NCBI RefSeq assembly: GCF_048771995.1
Contig: NC_133032.1
Span: forward strand, 18,429,001 to 18,493,000
DNA: 64,000 nucleotides
Direction of reading: 5' to 3'
DNA from: Taeniopygia guttata
Lineage: Eukaryota; Chordata; Aves; Passeriformes; Estrildidae
Shown here: one piece after another, positions 1 through 14,891 of the stretch
How the letters are laid out: each line of letters begins with the position of its first letter
Position numbering within the stretch: the first letter of the stretch is position 1
Position numbers and translations under genes: made by a program
The notes under the pieces: generated by a model
The model's database searches: none
Seen by the model: only the letters and a program-made list of their open reading frames with translations
What the model was told of the DNA's origin: nothing

Positions 1-3000
1 CACCTCTTCATTTTTCCAAAAGTAAGTATTAATACAACAAATTCAAACTGATAGCTGAACACATAAAATGCTCAAGCTTATTTCCATAGGCTTTTATGGT
101 GGCTTCTCATATCTCACTGGAATGGCCTCTGCTTCCTATGTGTGGTGATTTCCCAAAACCCAGTTCAGAAAAATAAAATGCTTCCCATTTCTATATGAAC
201 TGCTTGGTCTGGCAGCAACTACTGAGTTCATCACCCAGTGTTCAGATATTAATGAAATCACACAAAACTAGAGGTAATTTCTCCACGTATAGGGCAAACA
301 ACAGTCTCTATATTACATGTTTCCAAAACGTAGGTTAAATGCAGTTCCTCTAATTTGTTAGTGAGAAGCTTCTCTTCAATCTGCTGGTTTAACACTTCTG
401 CAGGCAGACTTTAGCTCTTGTAAGCCATCCACACCTTCACTGCTCTAATTTTACCAACTTCTTGAAGTTCAGAATTATTTGATATTGTTTAAGAGACTAG
501 AGATTAGAGTTTACCCTTGAAACAGCTTTATTATAGAGGTGACATTTCAGCTGCTGTGCATGTCCAGTAGGGTAGCATCAAACTTTGCCACCACTGAGAA
601 TCAAAATTTCTGGACATTCAGGATTAAAAGCTCATGATTTTACAATTGGAGTTGAAGAAGCCCTGAAACCCTAGGCTAGAGCAGATTATCAACATTGGTG
701 ATTCAAGCACAGAAGCAAGTACAAAGGCCCCCACTAGCTATATTTTCTACTTGGGGTGACAGAAAGAGAAAATTCTGATTGTGTTTATGGTAACATGTCT
801 TGGCAAGATTCCTCCTTTCAAAGCCTCCTCTCCTCAGCAGGGAGCAGTACCATATTCACAGCTGTTCTGCTCAGTGGGGCAAATTGCAGGGCTGCTCCAG
901 CTCAGACTATAATATGTGGCCCTGCTGGCCTGTGAGATATCCCACTGACACTCACCACATGGCAGCTAGGACATCCTCAGCTCTTGGATGTCCACAATCC
1001 CATCACTGCTTGGCACTAAAACCATGCCACAACACTGGAGAGCTATTATCAATGAATTTACTTTGTAACCATGACACCAGCTTTGCAAAATGCTAGTCTG
1101 TTTTTATACAGCAAAAGCTTTTTCTTACCAAAAAAAAACCCCAAAATCCAACACAAACCCCACCCCCCAAAAAAAACAGAAAAGAACAAGGTTTGTTTTT
1201 ACCCATTCTATTACATGGACAGCAAGTGGCCAGCAAATTAATACTAAGGTTAAATCTATGTCAAGTTTAGTCCAAAGACTTTAGCCTTAATAGCTGTCAG
1301 TATAAATATTGTTTTGTTTCACTGAAAATGTATGTGGATAATTATTCTAAGTAATAAGGTTTCCCAGAGACCAAATTAACAATTAAGGGTCCTACTCAGA
1401 GCTTTCACAAAGCCCTGTTAAAGGAAACATTCTTCCTGGTGCCCCGCCTCTCTCACTATGCTGTTCACAGGAAACATTTTTCTACCTACAGTTCAATAAA
1501 CCTGTTAAGAGTTACCTGAAGGGCACTGCATAATTTACTGCCTGCAATTTCTGACCACCATTCACTGTTATGAACAATGTGGCTCAATTCTCTTACAGCC
1601 AACATTTCAAGTACAAAAATCATCATAATATTATTTTAACCCTAGTTTAGTTCTTGCCAGCTATGCAAGAGATGCAAAATTATTATCATTAATGGTTAAA
1701 TTACTTCAGCTTTCATAATTTCAGTTAGCTCCAGTCTAGAACATGTAATCTGGCTGCCCAGTAACTCTTAATCTTGTTGACTAAGTTTACTGGTAACTTA
1801 TGTTTTTCATGCTTTGTTGTACGTTGGGGTTTCTTGAATTAAAAACACAACATCCTCAGTGATTCAGAGAGTTATGGAATCTTTCATATGAACAGTTTTT
1901 GCTAAAACTAACAATCAGCAAAACGAACTAGCTAATTAAGGAACAATTTTTTGGTTTTTTTTCTTGGTAATGCAGTGACAGAAAGATGACAACAGAAGCA
2001 ATGAAGACATGCCCAGGCTTTCAAAAACAATTCTGGGCATAACTAAAAAGTAGTTTTAAAATGCTAAGAAAAGTTCAGTTGTTGTTTTATCAGGCTCAAG
2101 TATACAAAAAGTTGGTTCTAATGCCTTCTGCTTCTCCAGACATGAAAATACCAACGGTCAGAGCAGTGAAGAGGCACTGACCAGGGGTTTTGGGGAGCAG
2201 GCACCCCTCCTGCCAAAGCAAACAGATGACTACAGAAAAAAATGCTGCACCAGGTGGAAACTGGTGAAGATTTTTAAGACAAAACAGCTGGGATGAAAAT
2301 GGATAGGAAATGACTTTTCACTCTGTTCACTAGAAGCAAAACAAGAAGGAATAACATTAAATTAATTAAAGTCATAGGGAAGTTCTTCATACAATGTGCA
2401 GGATATTGTGAAATTTATAACTTTTCTTACTTCAAGAAATGCTGGAATAAATTCCTAAGCAGAAAATCCCTGGAATGGTATTAAATACATAGATACCATG
2501 TGCACTCCTGAGCTGCAAATAACGGTACATTCTTGGGCTATATGAGAGCAATACCATCCCATACTTGCCTCATTCCAGGCATTTGCTTTTAGCTACTGAC
2601 AGAGAAAGGCCCCATGAAAGACAAGGACAAGAGCTTTATTCCTTTGTGGCCACAGATTTAAACAGCCATTTCCCAGATACAGGGGAAACACATTGCTGTA
2701 TCCTCTTACCAGGCATTACAGCTATATTGCTGCTTACATACTCCAGCTGCTGGGATGCAGACAGGAATTTCTCAGGTGGGCAATTGCAAAGTTAGCCTGG
2801 ATGAGGGCTGAATTCCTTCTTATGTATAGTCAGGAGTTTGCTAGTTAAAGAGCAGCTACCCTTTTGCAAACCAAAGACAGCAGGGTGGCACAATTTTCAT
2901 GGGAGTGAGAAACACTATAGGTAAAGCTGGGACAGAGATGTGAAATACTATATACAAAGCTGGAACTATTAAAAAAACTGATGAAATGGATTTTTTTTAA

Positions 3001-6000
3001 ATTGTGTTGGTGGTTTTTAACCACATCTGTTCCAATAAGGGATCCTACATGCAAAGAAAGCAGTCAACAAGGCTTCAAAAGCTCAGACTGAATCAAAAAA
3101 AGAGGCAAATTATTTCCTTGTTATAAAGTAAGAATACTTAAAGTTGAAAATCTGATAGCACATATGGAACCACCTAATGCCATTTTTAGAATTATGCTTC
3201 TAAAGAGCAATCACTGTAAAGTGATTCGGCCAAGGGGATACTGTGAATCAGTGCTACAACAACAGTACTGTTTTAATTGCAGTTTCATTAAGCCTGTATT
3301 AATTTGCTGAAGGTCAGAGGTTGACTTAATTTTTAGCAAAATTATTTGCTAAGAAGTTTTCAACATCTCATCACATAACCTATCTGTAGGTTCTGATAGG
3401 CTCTGCATCACTATTCCAGGGGGAAATACTTTTGATGGCAGGAACTGCTGTATGAACATTTAATTCTGCTTCAGGTAAGATAGGCAATTCACAGGAGATG
3501 CAAAATGCTATTTTCTAAAAGTATATCAAGCCTTGAAGTTATTATGAAGAACATCTAGGGAGAACTGAATAGACTGACAGAAGTTCAGAAAACACTTCAC
3601 TAGGGACCAAGTCCTCCAATCCAGCCCACAGGGCACATCTCCAGTAACTGTCAGAAATAAAGGTTTCACCAGCTGTTGACCACAAAGGTTTCCCCTTACA
3701 TGCTTCTGTAACAGGGCCCCAGTGCAGATTTCACTTCAAGCAAACAAGATTTTTTTAATAAGCCATCTGATCAAAATAATGCACTTGGTTTAAGAGAATT
3801 TTGCCAAGAAAAGAAATACAGCTGAAATTAAAAACTTTATTCCTTAGGTAAAGGAAGAACAGGATATTCTCCAGGAAAAAAAAAAAAGCCTAAAACAAAC
3901 TGTCAAACAAAAAACAAAAAATAGCTTTTCCAATCAATTCCTTATATAGACAGTACCTAGGTGCTACACTGTAACACAAGTACACATCATAGCTTTCAAG
4001 ACCCACAGGCTTTCTTTCTGATGACAGATGTATCAAACAAAATTCTGATCCTCCCGAGCCTTTGTATTATTGTTGTTTTGGTATTCCAAGCTTTGAAGTG
4101 AAAAATCTATTAATAAAAAAAAAATAGTATTAACATCACCCTTTCTAGTTTCTAAGGTATCTGAGAGTTACCATCAGAACTGCAGAATTCTTAGCTTTTA
4201 GGCTTCCTGTTGAAAAATTTATTAACTTCTGATTGAATAATGTAGTATAACTGCACAAAGGCTCCCATGACCATGGCATTTGGTTGCCTTACCAGTCTTC
4301 CTCAGAAGCTGTTCTTGTGTTTGACTAGTAGAGATCTGGGGTCTTTTCTCCTGCTACAATGCCTTGTGAATACTAATGAGAGGAGAAAAGAGAACACAAG
4401 CTCCAGGGCTGTTTCTATATTTCAGAATCTGCAGGAACACCCAGCATTTCTCTTAGTCTGAAGGTACTACTGAATGCTTCATAATTCATGTCTCTGAATA
4501 TATGAGTTATCCTCATCACTCCTCTGGATTTTTTTCTAAGAAGGATATAATTAGTAAAAGTAATTTTTGATAATGTGACTGCAAAAAGCATGAAGGAAAG
4601 CAGCATAGTTGACTGTGAACCTGTCTCCTCCAGTGGAAGCAACAGGAGCCAAAACTGCTCCTTAACCAATCTCTTTTCAGTGATCTGACATGGATGAATT
4701 TAAGCTTCATAAATAGACTTGGGGGTCTGCATTAATTGAATGTTCCTATGTTAGAAAGGAAGAGAAGTTTGATTTTTAAAAGCCCATTAAGTCAGCAGAG
4801 ATTCTTTAGTCTAGTTTAGTGAGCTCTGAGTGAAATACTACAAATATTAGCCAAATGACAGTCAAGGTTTACAGATAAGAACTCTTATTTATTCAAGTCT
4901 CTCCATATTAATTAAAAAGATACAAGCACAGCCAATATGGGAAGAATCAACAGGTTCAGATTCCTGCTGGCAATTGCAGGAAGAATCAAGATGTCTTGTA
5001 TAATAGGGAGAGTAAGGAAGGTAAGAACAAAACTCCAGACCCCACAAAAAAAGCCCATGGCAATTTGTCTTGAGCTGTTCCATAGAGGAAACCCTTCTTG
5101 GCACCAAATGTGACCAATTTCTAATTTGTTTTATGATAACATCTAGAGGCATCAAGCAAGTATCAAGAATTTAGTGTAATATGTACCGTAAACACACAGC
5201 AACAAAGCATCCCATGAGTTTAGGAAAATACACATTTATATTTGAAAAAAATATATGGTTCACTGAAATATCCCTGCAGCACATCTTAAGCAGGTTTCCA
5301 TACCTCAGAGATTAAGATGTCCAATTCAAATATTAACCACCAGTCTCAAAACAGAGGTACTGATATAGGGAGGTTTTTGTTAAGTTTTGCATAATTTTCA
5401 AGTTCTGTAATTAAAAAGAAGTCTAGACTTTCAGCTTAACTTGAAAGAATGACTGAATGTATATAAAACTGAAGGAAGTCCGTGCAAATGTCTGTATGGC
5501 AGTCATTTTGTGCTGTTGGTTGCAAACCATTGGTGTTAAGCTGCCTTGATAAAGCAAATATCCTAGTGGCAAATTGCTTTAAACTCCCTCAGCAAGACAG
5601 TTCAGTTACTGTGATTTATTTTAATTTAGATTTGTGTAACATGTACTTTTCGAGAAGTGTGCCTAATAGACTATTAGAGTTTTCCCAGATAGCTGTGGTG
5701 CCTCAGCACCTTCATCCTTCAAATGCCTTCGTTATTTTCAGTCTTCTTTCTGCAAATTTGTCTCTTGCACTGGGAGATACATGACATCTGGGCCACATGA
5801 TACCTTTGAGGATTATGCCATTTTTAAATAATAGCTTTTGGAATGTCACTGCCAAGCAAGAGAGCCAAGGCAGGTATCAGCAGGGGGTTGTCACATACTG
5901 CCATATATGGAACACACAAAAAAATTCTTTATCTAATTTGTTTCTCATTTGTTCCTTTGTAGTGGAACCAACAATTATTTTCAGGTGACTTTTTTTTTTC

Positions 6001-9000
6001 TGTAGATGCCACACATTCACAGAGGTGGAGTTATCATTTTCACAGCAGCCAGAGATGCTTGTGTGTTCTGGATCACTTCCTTTCCTAGTAGTTTTATTTA
6101 CAGTTGATTACTTCCCTAAGATGAAGGAATGGTCCTTACTGACTTTAAAATTGCTATCTGCCAGCGTGACTCTAAGCTCATCATGCAAAAATTCACAGAA
6201 AATGAATTACCAGGTATAGCAAAATTCCTGGAAATAATTCATCACTGTGGTAGACCTTATGTAGGATATATTTAAGTTTTAATGAATATGGGCCAAGAAG
6301 AGCACAATAAATTGAAAAATTCAGAATCACAAGGCTGCTATTAGGAATGTGAGAAATAAGATGTTGGAGCATGAGAACACTTATCTTCAAGGCCCCCAAA
6401 CCAAATACACATCAGATAAATCCTGTACTCTATAGACACAAATACTTCTTAATAAAACTACCCACAGAGCACAGAAAACAAATCGAGTTCTTTCTTCTCC
6501 CTCCCAGGTCTTACTGCATTCAAACTACTGGTTTTCCGCAAAACCAGCAGGGTTTAACTCGAGATGGCAGCCCTGGGTACCTTCCCTGCAGTCAATTCAC
6601 TTCTCTCAGACGAGGAGGACGTCAGAGGCAGAGAGAACCAGGATGCCAATTTAAGTGACCATGGAGCTGCTTTGCTGTTTGTTAAGCCTCTCTGATGGAG
6701 GACTAGATTTGTTTTGGCACTGAATTTCAGAAGACTCTAAAGGGCAGACGGTGATTGAAACCACAGCCTGTCAAACTCTTGTTAGGCTATTCTCAGCAGT
6801 CCTGGAACATGTGTGACTCACCAGCAAACAGCACGTACCCTTAAGTGAAGCTTCAGCCCAGTACAGGGAATGCATGTTGGGTGCATAGTTCTTTCCAAGG
6901 CTTCGGGGCTTTTATCTCTCCACTCCTTGTCTGTGCAAATGAGCAGGTCTCTTCATTTGCAAAATACATGTAAAAGTGTATCTCTTACTATTTTTCAAAA
7001 AAGTTACCAATTACACAACACAGTGTAATAGTGATGACTGTTATGGGTAATAAGGTATTCTAATATTGATTGTATCAAACTGAAAATCTCCAAAATCAGT
7101 CTGTTCAATTGAGCCACTACTGTTGGGGTGACAAAATACACTGTGACATCTTTCTCTCATGCCTGTGGCTGTCATCTAATTCTGCACTTAAACAATGAAT
7201 TGGCTAAAACATCCCTAACAACAAAAGGAGAAAAGAAATTTGGCAGTGGGAAACAATATTAAATGTGGAAAATTCACTTCTATTTCTTCTTTGTGCTGTG
7301 CTTTTAACACTGTGGTCAGATAGGTAAAAGAAAACCCTGAGAATTTGCCGCGAGAAACAAAACCAGAACTTTGCAATACAATATTCCATTTCAGATGCTG
7401 CAAAATATAAACTTGGTTACAGCTTGAGAGCATTAAAAACTCCTCAAACATTAAATATTTTATTTGCTATTAAATTCCTGAAAACAACTAAGAGTACATA
7501 AAAATGATGCTAGCATCTACTTAATTCTAATTGAAAACATAAGTCTTTGTTTCCTATTGACTCGAGACAGCAGTGCTGCCAAGAGACATTTCATTAGACA
7601 ATATAGTCTTGTCATTTTATAAAAAAACTCCAACAGATTATTTTAATTGCTTCACACAATACTAAGAGAGGAATGACACTTGCAAACAAAAGCCAGACTC
7701 AAATGATACTCACATTTCTCTGAGAGGTTTTCAGGGGTAGGAAAAAGACTGCTAATTTACATTTTCATTTTCTAACCATTCTGAAGCTGCAGATTGTCAG
7801 AAGCTGTAACATCAACATAAAACTGCATATAGGTCTTTTGCCAGCTACTCACCAGGCTTTTCTGCAGAAGCCACCTCAATACCCAGGCTAACAAAGTTTC
7901 CTTATTCTGAAGAGGGTTTCTCAGTTTTCACCTGTCTCCTTTCCTCATAAACATCAATGTTGATATTATGGTTAAAAATACCTGTTTGCTAATCCTGCAA
8001 GGCAGTTCTCCTGAAACTATGTGCTCTCTTGCTTCCCAGAGGTATATCATGCTTTCTAGGTTACTAACTGATGAAAAAAACTTAAAATCATGGGTTTTGA
8101 AATAACAGCACATGTCAGAACCCATTCAATATATTCTTGAACAGTTCTAACACACACACTTATAACAGTATTCTAAATAACTAAAAACAAAATAAAGACA
8201 AAAAAGTATGGGCAATGTGCTGTTTTTTAGATAATATTTGATAGTCAATGAATGGAAGCAAATGCCTCAGCATCAGCATCAAATATTTAAACATTAGAAT
8301 ATTTATGTAATACACAATTCAAATAGTTACTGTTGTTTTGCTAGTTTAACATATGATAATCAAATGTAGGATCCATGTCAAAAGCTGTATTTTAAAGAAA
8401 ATTTCCTTTACAAGGACACTCCTAAGAAAAGAAGTGCTGAAAACCCCTATTCAGGGAAGGTTTAATTTGCATTTAGCTACCCGTTGAGGCATACATTGAT
8501 AATAAATCAATATTCAACATCCAGGATTCTCAAGAATCAAAAGTAACTCAGAAGCAATGGTTACACAAGTTTAGATAGCTTCTAAAGAAGGAATTTAAGA
8601 ACCACTGGATAACTTCAGATAAAGTACCATGTGGAAATTGGGATTTATATTTAAAGTTAGTTATTCAATCTAAATCACTATGCTAAATCAGTTACACAAA
8701 CACTTTGCAGAAATAAAAACCGAAAGGTAATTGTCTGTATTTTTTTTAAGTGGGTGTATAACATTAACTGCATCTGAATCAATATAGAACTTTTTGGAGG
8801 AAAAGTCTGCCTCTAACTACACTTCCACAAAAATGAGATTCAACACTGTTTCAATACACAGAAGAGTAGTTCCCTATTACATGCTTAAAGGAGATTCCAT
8901 TTCTCTCTCCTGGGCTGACAGAGTTGCAGTTCTGTTCCTCCCCAGTTTGCTGCCCTCTACCATTCTCTTCCCCAGTCACATTTTGGCTTCCTGCACATTT

Positions 9001-9653
9001 TCCCTCCAAGGTTTGCCTTCATCAGCAGCATTTCCTATTTCCCCTGTCTTTAATTCAAGTCCCTTCTTTGCAGATACTTCTACTTTCCTGCCTTTTAAGC
9101 TTACTTTACTCTCCAAATTCCACTTTAGATACACATACCTGGTGTTCCTTCCCATTCTCTTTGTCCTTAAGTATTTGCAAGTCTCAAATATTTTAGAATA
9201 ACAGATTTGTATATGCATAATTTCCTCTAAAATAAAATTTCTCTTGCATATGATACAGGCATTTATTCCATGGAAAGTATTAAGAGAAGATCTTGATTTT
9301 TCGAGTCAGCAAGCTTAGGAGTATCTCTGTGATAATTTCCTTCCAAACAAATTCTTACAAATGAAGTTTTCAAAAATAAAAAAAGTCTTCCTACTAAGGT
9401 CTACTACATAAAAAAGGTCTGCATAAGATTAACAGAGGAACTCAGACATTTAGAGAATTTTGTTTTTTCTTTCTTATTTCTATTACATTTTCTATTGAAA
9501 ACAACAAAAATGTACGCTTTGTTATGCACTTCCAGAAAAACAGCATAAACACAAATGATGTGCTATTTACTAATTTAGATTAAGTTTCTTTAGACAAGTC
9601 TGCTGAATTAGAGAAAAAAATTAGAAAGCATGCAAAAGTAAAGGTAACCTTAC
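1..9653 (-). other. PDE11A: PDE11A intron 2 (partial), no recognised exon
   Basis: This AT-rich stretch lies downstream, in gene orientation, of PDE11A exon 2. I looked on the minus strand for the next expected segment (the end of GAF-A and the linker to GAF-B) and found nothing resembling it, so exon 3 probably lies beyond the left edge. Open frames here are short, lack recognisable domains and overlap one another on both strands. No tRNA, CR1 or LTR signature stands out. There are A/C-rich runs near 1,130-1,170 and a short CA run near 8,150. Confidence 0.7.
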
Positions 9654-9812
9654 CTTTTCATCATCATCAGAAAAAGGGGCACCTCCTGGAGTCTTATTTA
9701 TTGCTTGGGCTACACCAATAATCTCTCCGTCACTATTTCTTATGGGCATGCACAAGAGTGACTTTGTCTTGTATCCAGTCAGTTTGTCAATCTCATCATT
9801 AAAGCGTCGATC
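9654..9812 (-). CDS. PDE11A: PDE11A exon 2 (C-terminal half of GAF-A)
   Basis: This 53-codon exon encodes the second part of the GAF-A domain of the dual cAMP/cGMP phosphodiesterase PDE11A4. Read on the minus strand it starts [20 protein letters not shown] and ends SDDDEK, close to identical to the human protein as I remember it. It contains the NK...F...DE signature of cyclic-nucleotide-binding GAF domains ([14 protein letters not shown]). Both boundaries are clear: the acceptor ends TTTTGAAG just before GAT at 9,812, and the donor is AAG|GTAAGG at 9,654/9,653. Phase is 0 at both ends and joins exon 1 (ending NIPDAYQ) in frame. The methionine-initiated open frame running from 9,863 across this exon is intron read-through. 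Downstream exons encoding GAF-B and the catalytic domain lie outside the window. Confidence 0.97.
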
Positions 9813-12800
9813 CTTCAAAAGGAAATAAGGAAACATGAACATACATTTCATATGTGTAAGCATTCTTCAGACAGCAAAGTACTTTTGTCAATGTTTGATA
9901 TGGTATTTTTCAGTAGCATTAGGCTGTTGTTTCTCTGTTATCAGCCCATTATTAGCTGTTTTATCTCACTTTTCTCAGGGGATCAGTAAAAGATTTACCG
10001 TTACATAATCATATTCACTGACATTTCTACCTCAATAAGAAGAATGTCAGCAGAGACTGATATCTGCCATGAGTAATGTGAGCATACATGCACATGTCTG
10101 CTAGGCCCTGCTGCCATTTCACACCATATTCTGTAGAGGCTCATGATGTCTCTCTCAAGTAAATGGAGACTCTTTTTGGCCCATTTCTGTCTGTTCAAGT
10201 ATGACAGGTTATGTGGACTGGATCCAGTACAAACACGTTCCCAAAGAAATGAAGTCAAAACTTCAGCTCTTTCTGGAAAGCAAAGTACAGGAATGCCCCT
10301 GTTCGAAAAAGGCACTGTGCAGCAATCCATTCTCTGGAACAGTAAAGCCCAAATTGCAGATCATAAAGTACCTCAAAGGAGGATGAAAACTTAAGAGGTA
10401 GTGCTGACTATCACTTTTGTTCATCTTGGTGGAGCATAGTCTTCAACAGCTCTTCTATCAGCCAGAGAGGAAATTACTGCTTTTCACTGGCAGCAGCTCT
10501 GTTCCTCTGTTCACCCTTCCTAGGGGTGAAGTTAGCATTGTGCTGCAGGCAATAGTTAAAGCCAGCTCAGACTCTCCTAACATAAGGGAACTAAGCCGCT
10601 GTACAAAACTAGGCACAACTTTTTGTTTTCAATAGTTTAAACAATATTGACTGTGAAATAATGGCCATATTTGTCTCAAGTCATGAAAACAATCCACACC
10701 GTCCTTAATTTGGTTGTGATGAGCAATTCAATAATTTTTACTGATACTAAAAACTGACAACTTTTTTTTCTTGACAAATTTTTATCTATTTCCCTGTTGT
10801 AAATTCCACATGCTACAGAAATAGTCTCTTTACTTTGAGACATGATTTAGAAATGATCTATTTTTACCCATTATAAAGATTAATATATACATTTGGCTAC
10901 TTTATTACTTACCACACATTTTCCAACATCTAAACCAGAAGGAACTAACACCAAATGTACCCAACAACTTCTTTGGGAGAGCCACAACTGCCATGATGGA
11001 TGCTTTTTAATAACAGCATCAAGGATGCAGATCTGCCTGATCTTGTGATCTTTCCATATGCTTCTGAACACTTTTATATCGAGTTCAATAGAAGCTGAAC
11101 TGTACTGCATCATAGAGAATCCTGCCTAGAAAGATACAGCTCTTCTACAAGAGAAGAAGGGAAAATGTGGTGCAATTATCACACAGTAGGCTTCACTAAT
11201 GAATAAATTAAATATTTCTTCCAGTACTTCCTGGTAATGTCTGAGCTACTATTTAGAATACTTGCTGTTGCTGAAATATTGACATTTTTTGCTACTGAAG
11301 AGGCAATCCCTGCTCTACTAATTTTGTACCAAACAAAGCAGAGTACATGGGGAGAACACTGAAATAAAATAACACTTGAGTAGCAATACTGGTGTTGATT
11401 GACACCTAGTGGGTCTTACAAAGAAGTAAACTTTCAAGGGGCAGTTTAGCTGAAAAAACCAAAACAGCTGTCGGTCACACCAAAAGTGAGTTGAGATTTT
11501 CTCATCTGAGTACACTCCATGCATGTTGTATATGTAGTCATTGCCTTTCCAACAGGCCTCAAGCTTAACACAGAAAGTGCTGTTTGATCTGCAGGGTGTG
11601 CTGGCACACAGGACAGGGGCTGAATGAGATGCACACTGCACAGCTGGCAGAGTTAGCAATAGATGTAATGACCAGCTGTGGAGCCACTGCTCCTTCAGGG
11701 ATGCTATGGAGTAGCAGAGACACTAGGGGCATTAGCAGCCTGAAAAGTGTTGGTATTTCCTTTAATGTACAGCTCGTTCCTGCTGCATTGCTTCTATTTT
11801 CAGGCAGATCATGGAAATTTTCTGTTTGTCTCTCTCCCTGGAACCTCCACCCTAGGAGGAAGAAGGGTATCAGATTATATCCACTGATGCTAGAGAACTG
11901 GATGACATTTTTCAAAATGGTGTTACATCTTGGAGCCGAAACTAAAGGTACAGTAGTCTAAGAAAATTAATGCATTTAATTAGAAAAATGAGGCACTATT
12001 GACAAAAACTCAGTAACTTGGTAAAAGCTGAGAATCATCAAGATGTGAAGTGAACCTACCCCTACTCTTTCGTGGAAAAGCATGCCAGACTTTCATTTGG
12101 GCGACATTTGAATAAGTGATGAGGAGAGACATATAAGTGAACAAAAATAAAATGCTGTTCCTGGCAACACTGATATTGTTGAACCATGCAATATGCACAG
12201 AAAACAGTGACTAAATGACCGGCATTATGTTCCAAACCTCTTATCCCCACACTCTCTTCTTTCTTTAGTTTTTGTCATAATAGGACATAAATGACAAGAT
12301 CTAAGAGAGTGGTTTTACTGAGTTTAACAATACCAGTAAAAACTTTAATGCCCAGGTATGAGCTGTGATGGCCAAGAATGACAATATTTATACCCCACTC
12401 TCCTCACAGGGTAGCAACCTAGAGCAAAGAGGCCTGTTTAGCAGCTGACAACAAAGCTGGTAAATCAGAGAGAAGTTCTGTCAGACTGCAAACATTTTGA
12501 GATATACACTGTATTATCCCATATGTTGGAACAGCCTGCAACACAACAGGGTCTCATTTGCACCAGAGCCCTGGGCAGTAAGGAGTCCCAGTGTTTATGA
12601 CAGCAATACAGCATTTGCTTTTAAGTTTTTTACAATTAAGACATATTCAGAAATCGGGGGCAGACTAGATAAAAGCTTTTGAGAGAGACTTCACATAATT
12701 GTAATTGTACTTACAGTATTTTCATACAAGAATACTCATTAATTGAGGCCTTCCACTGACTGTTTAAAGAATTACTAAATACTGCTTTGGTTCTATATAA

Positions 12801-14863
12801 TGAGTTTTCTACACAGAGATATTAAAAATGTGGAGGCTGAGACATTTTTAACTGGAATTTCTCATCTGCCATCAAGGAAAAGTTACTCTGTAGGACAAAT
12901 CCTATCCTAGCCTTAAGAATATTTACTGATTGTCAGTGTTGCCCTGTGAAAGGTGAAATAAAGACATAGAAGAGAGCAAGTGTGATCCATCAATCCAAGT
13001 GCTGGTAATCCAGTTACCTGCATAGGAACAGTGTAGTCCCAGGTTTTTGGATATATTTGAAGATTGCCAGTGAATGAGAACAGACAAATATCTTCACGGT
13101 TTTATTCCGTAGAAGACCAGATTAAGGTACAGAAAGTTTTTTTTCCATTAGGGTTGTAGAATCATATATTATCAGAGTCTCAACTTTCAGCTAAAATTTT
13201 GGCTTCTGAGCAGTTTTACCAACTGCTTTTCAGTGTTGATTTTCAGTTAAAGTTGGCAGTGCATACATTGTTAGCAAACATACAAGTTCCACTGAGCTTT
13301 TCTGGTTTTTTCAACATAGGATAACTCTTCAAACTTGAAAATATGTCTTTCTATAACCTTATTGAAACCAGTAAATTTTATCATTACTACCATGATTTAG
13401 AACAAAAGGGAAAAGTATAACCCTAACCAAAGTTAGCTAAGAATCAAATATTACAATGGAGGATGAAACTCGCTTGATAACATTTCCAGGAATTAAGTCT
13501 TCATGATGAAGCCATTTCCTCTTTTGTCAGTATCTAAGGAAAAGTGTTTAATCTAGTGAAATGCACCAAATGCCTCAGCCAAAGCTGACAGCTAAAAGAG
13601 AAAGATATTTTTGATTTTATTATTTGAAAACACCTTTCAAATCTTTTCATGACACAGAAGAGAACACTACAAAAATATTCGATTGGCCTGGCCAATTATA
13701 TTTTACCATTTACAGCACCATTTTTTGCTGTTGCTTTGTTTTTTTTAAGAAAAGGGCTCTATTTAAAAAAATGCACACAAAGTTGCGTCAAAATTTCCTG
13801 GATTGTACTGTATTTAAGTTCCTAATTAAGTTGCTAAGATGCATAAAAAATAACTAATGCAAGTGTTATGACAGCATAGTTAATACCTAAGTATTGCTGC
13901 ATGAGTACCAAACTGCATGAGATAGACAAGTTTGAGTGAATTAATAGAAAGCCAAGAGCCTTTACAAAATTAAAGAAACTGAAGCTGGAAGATTTCATAA
14001 CTCAATTCACTTTCCTAATCACACTTCCTGTAAGTATAATACGTAAGCTTTTATAGAAAGAAAAAAAGAGCAAGAAAGCTAAAAGAGCAATCTAAAAGAC
14101 AGCAAGTTCTCTATATTCAAAGCATAGCATTAAAAAAGATAAATAAAAATAAAAAAATTAGGGCATGCAGTCTGTTCTAGATACACTTTTCTAAAAATCA
14201 CATATGGTGCAAATTACATTGTGAATAAACAGGAAACAAAACCCAAGCAATAAACTGCTAAAGGAGATAAGGGGAAACCTTGTAGACAAGAAACTCACAT
14301 ACAAAACACAAGTAATAAAGCAATCTCTGACAAGACTTCCATGTAAGGACTGCTGCAGCTATTCCTGTCATCTCCCCCAAAATCCCTAAATCCCCAGAGA
14401 CAAAGGCAGCAGGAGAACAAACTAGTACCAGGCAGCAGCATTGCAAACCTAATTCTACCAAATAAATAACCACAGTCCAGTTATATTGTGACTATTTATA
14501 CAGTGACAGCAGTATTTCTCATAGGAAAAAAAATTACTACAACAGATAGGACACATGAAACAGCTCAGCCAACTCTTATTTCTTTACTCCCAAAACAATT
14601 CTTATAAAAGGAGACAACATTGATCCTCAAAAGTTTTTAAGTTCCAGATTTAATACTAAGACCATATATAGTCTGAATTTATAAAGTAGCTTACTTTGTA
14701 AAAACAGAAAAGGTGTTGATTTGCAACAATGCCATATAAAACTTTTATGGTGTTTTTTTTTCCCCTGCATATGTCAGGAGTTTGGGGCTTTGTTTAGTTT
14801 GATTGGTGGGAGTGTCTCATATGACTTATGAGCCTTCTTTCTGAGTATTTTTTCTTTCTGAGT

Positions 14864-14891
14864 AATGTCCATTAGTTTGACAATGGACATT
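14864..14891. repeat. short inverted repeat in PDE11A intron 1
   Basis: AATGTCCATT at 14,864-14,873 is followed after an 8-base loop by its exact reverse complement AATGGACATT at 14,882-14,891. Just upstream, TCTTTCTGAGTA occurs twice. A hairpin is possible, but nothing shows that it is used. Confidence 0.6.

Noticed and set aside
8794-9201. A 135-codon plus-strand open frame in PDE11A intron 2
   Set aside because: No domain, signal or splice context. The composition fits a pyrimidine-rich intron stretch.
10143-10394. Lys-rich plus-strand open frames in PDE11A intron 1
   Set aside because: Two frames overlap the same bases, neither matches a known protein, and both are opposite to the host gene.
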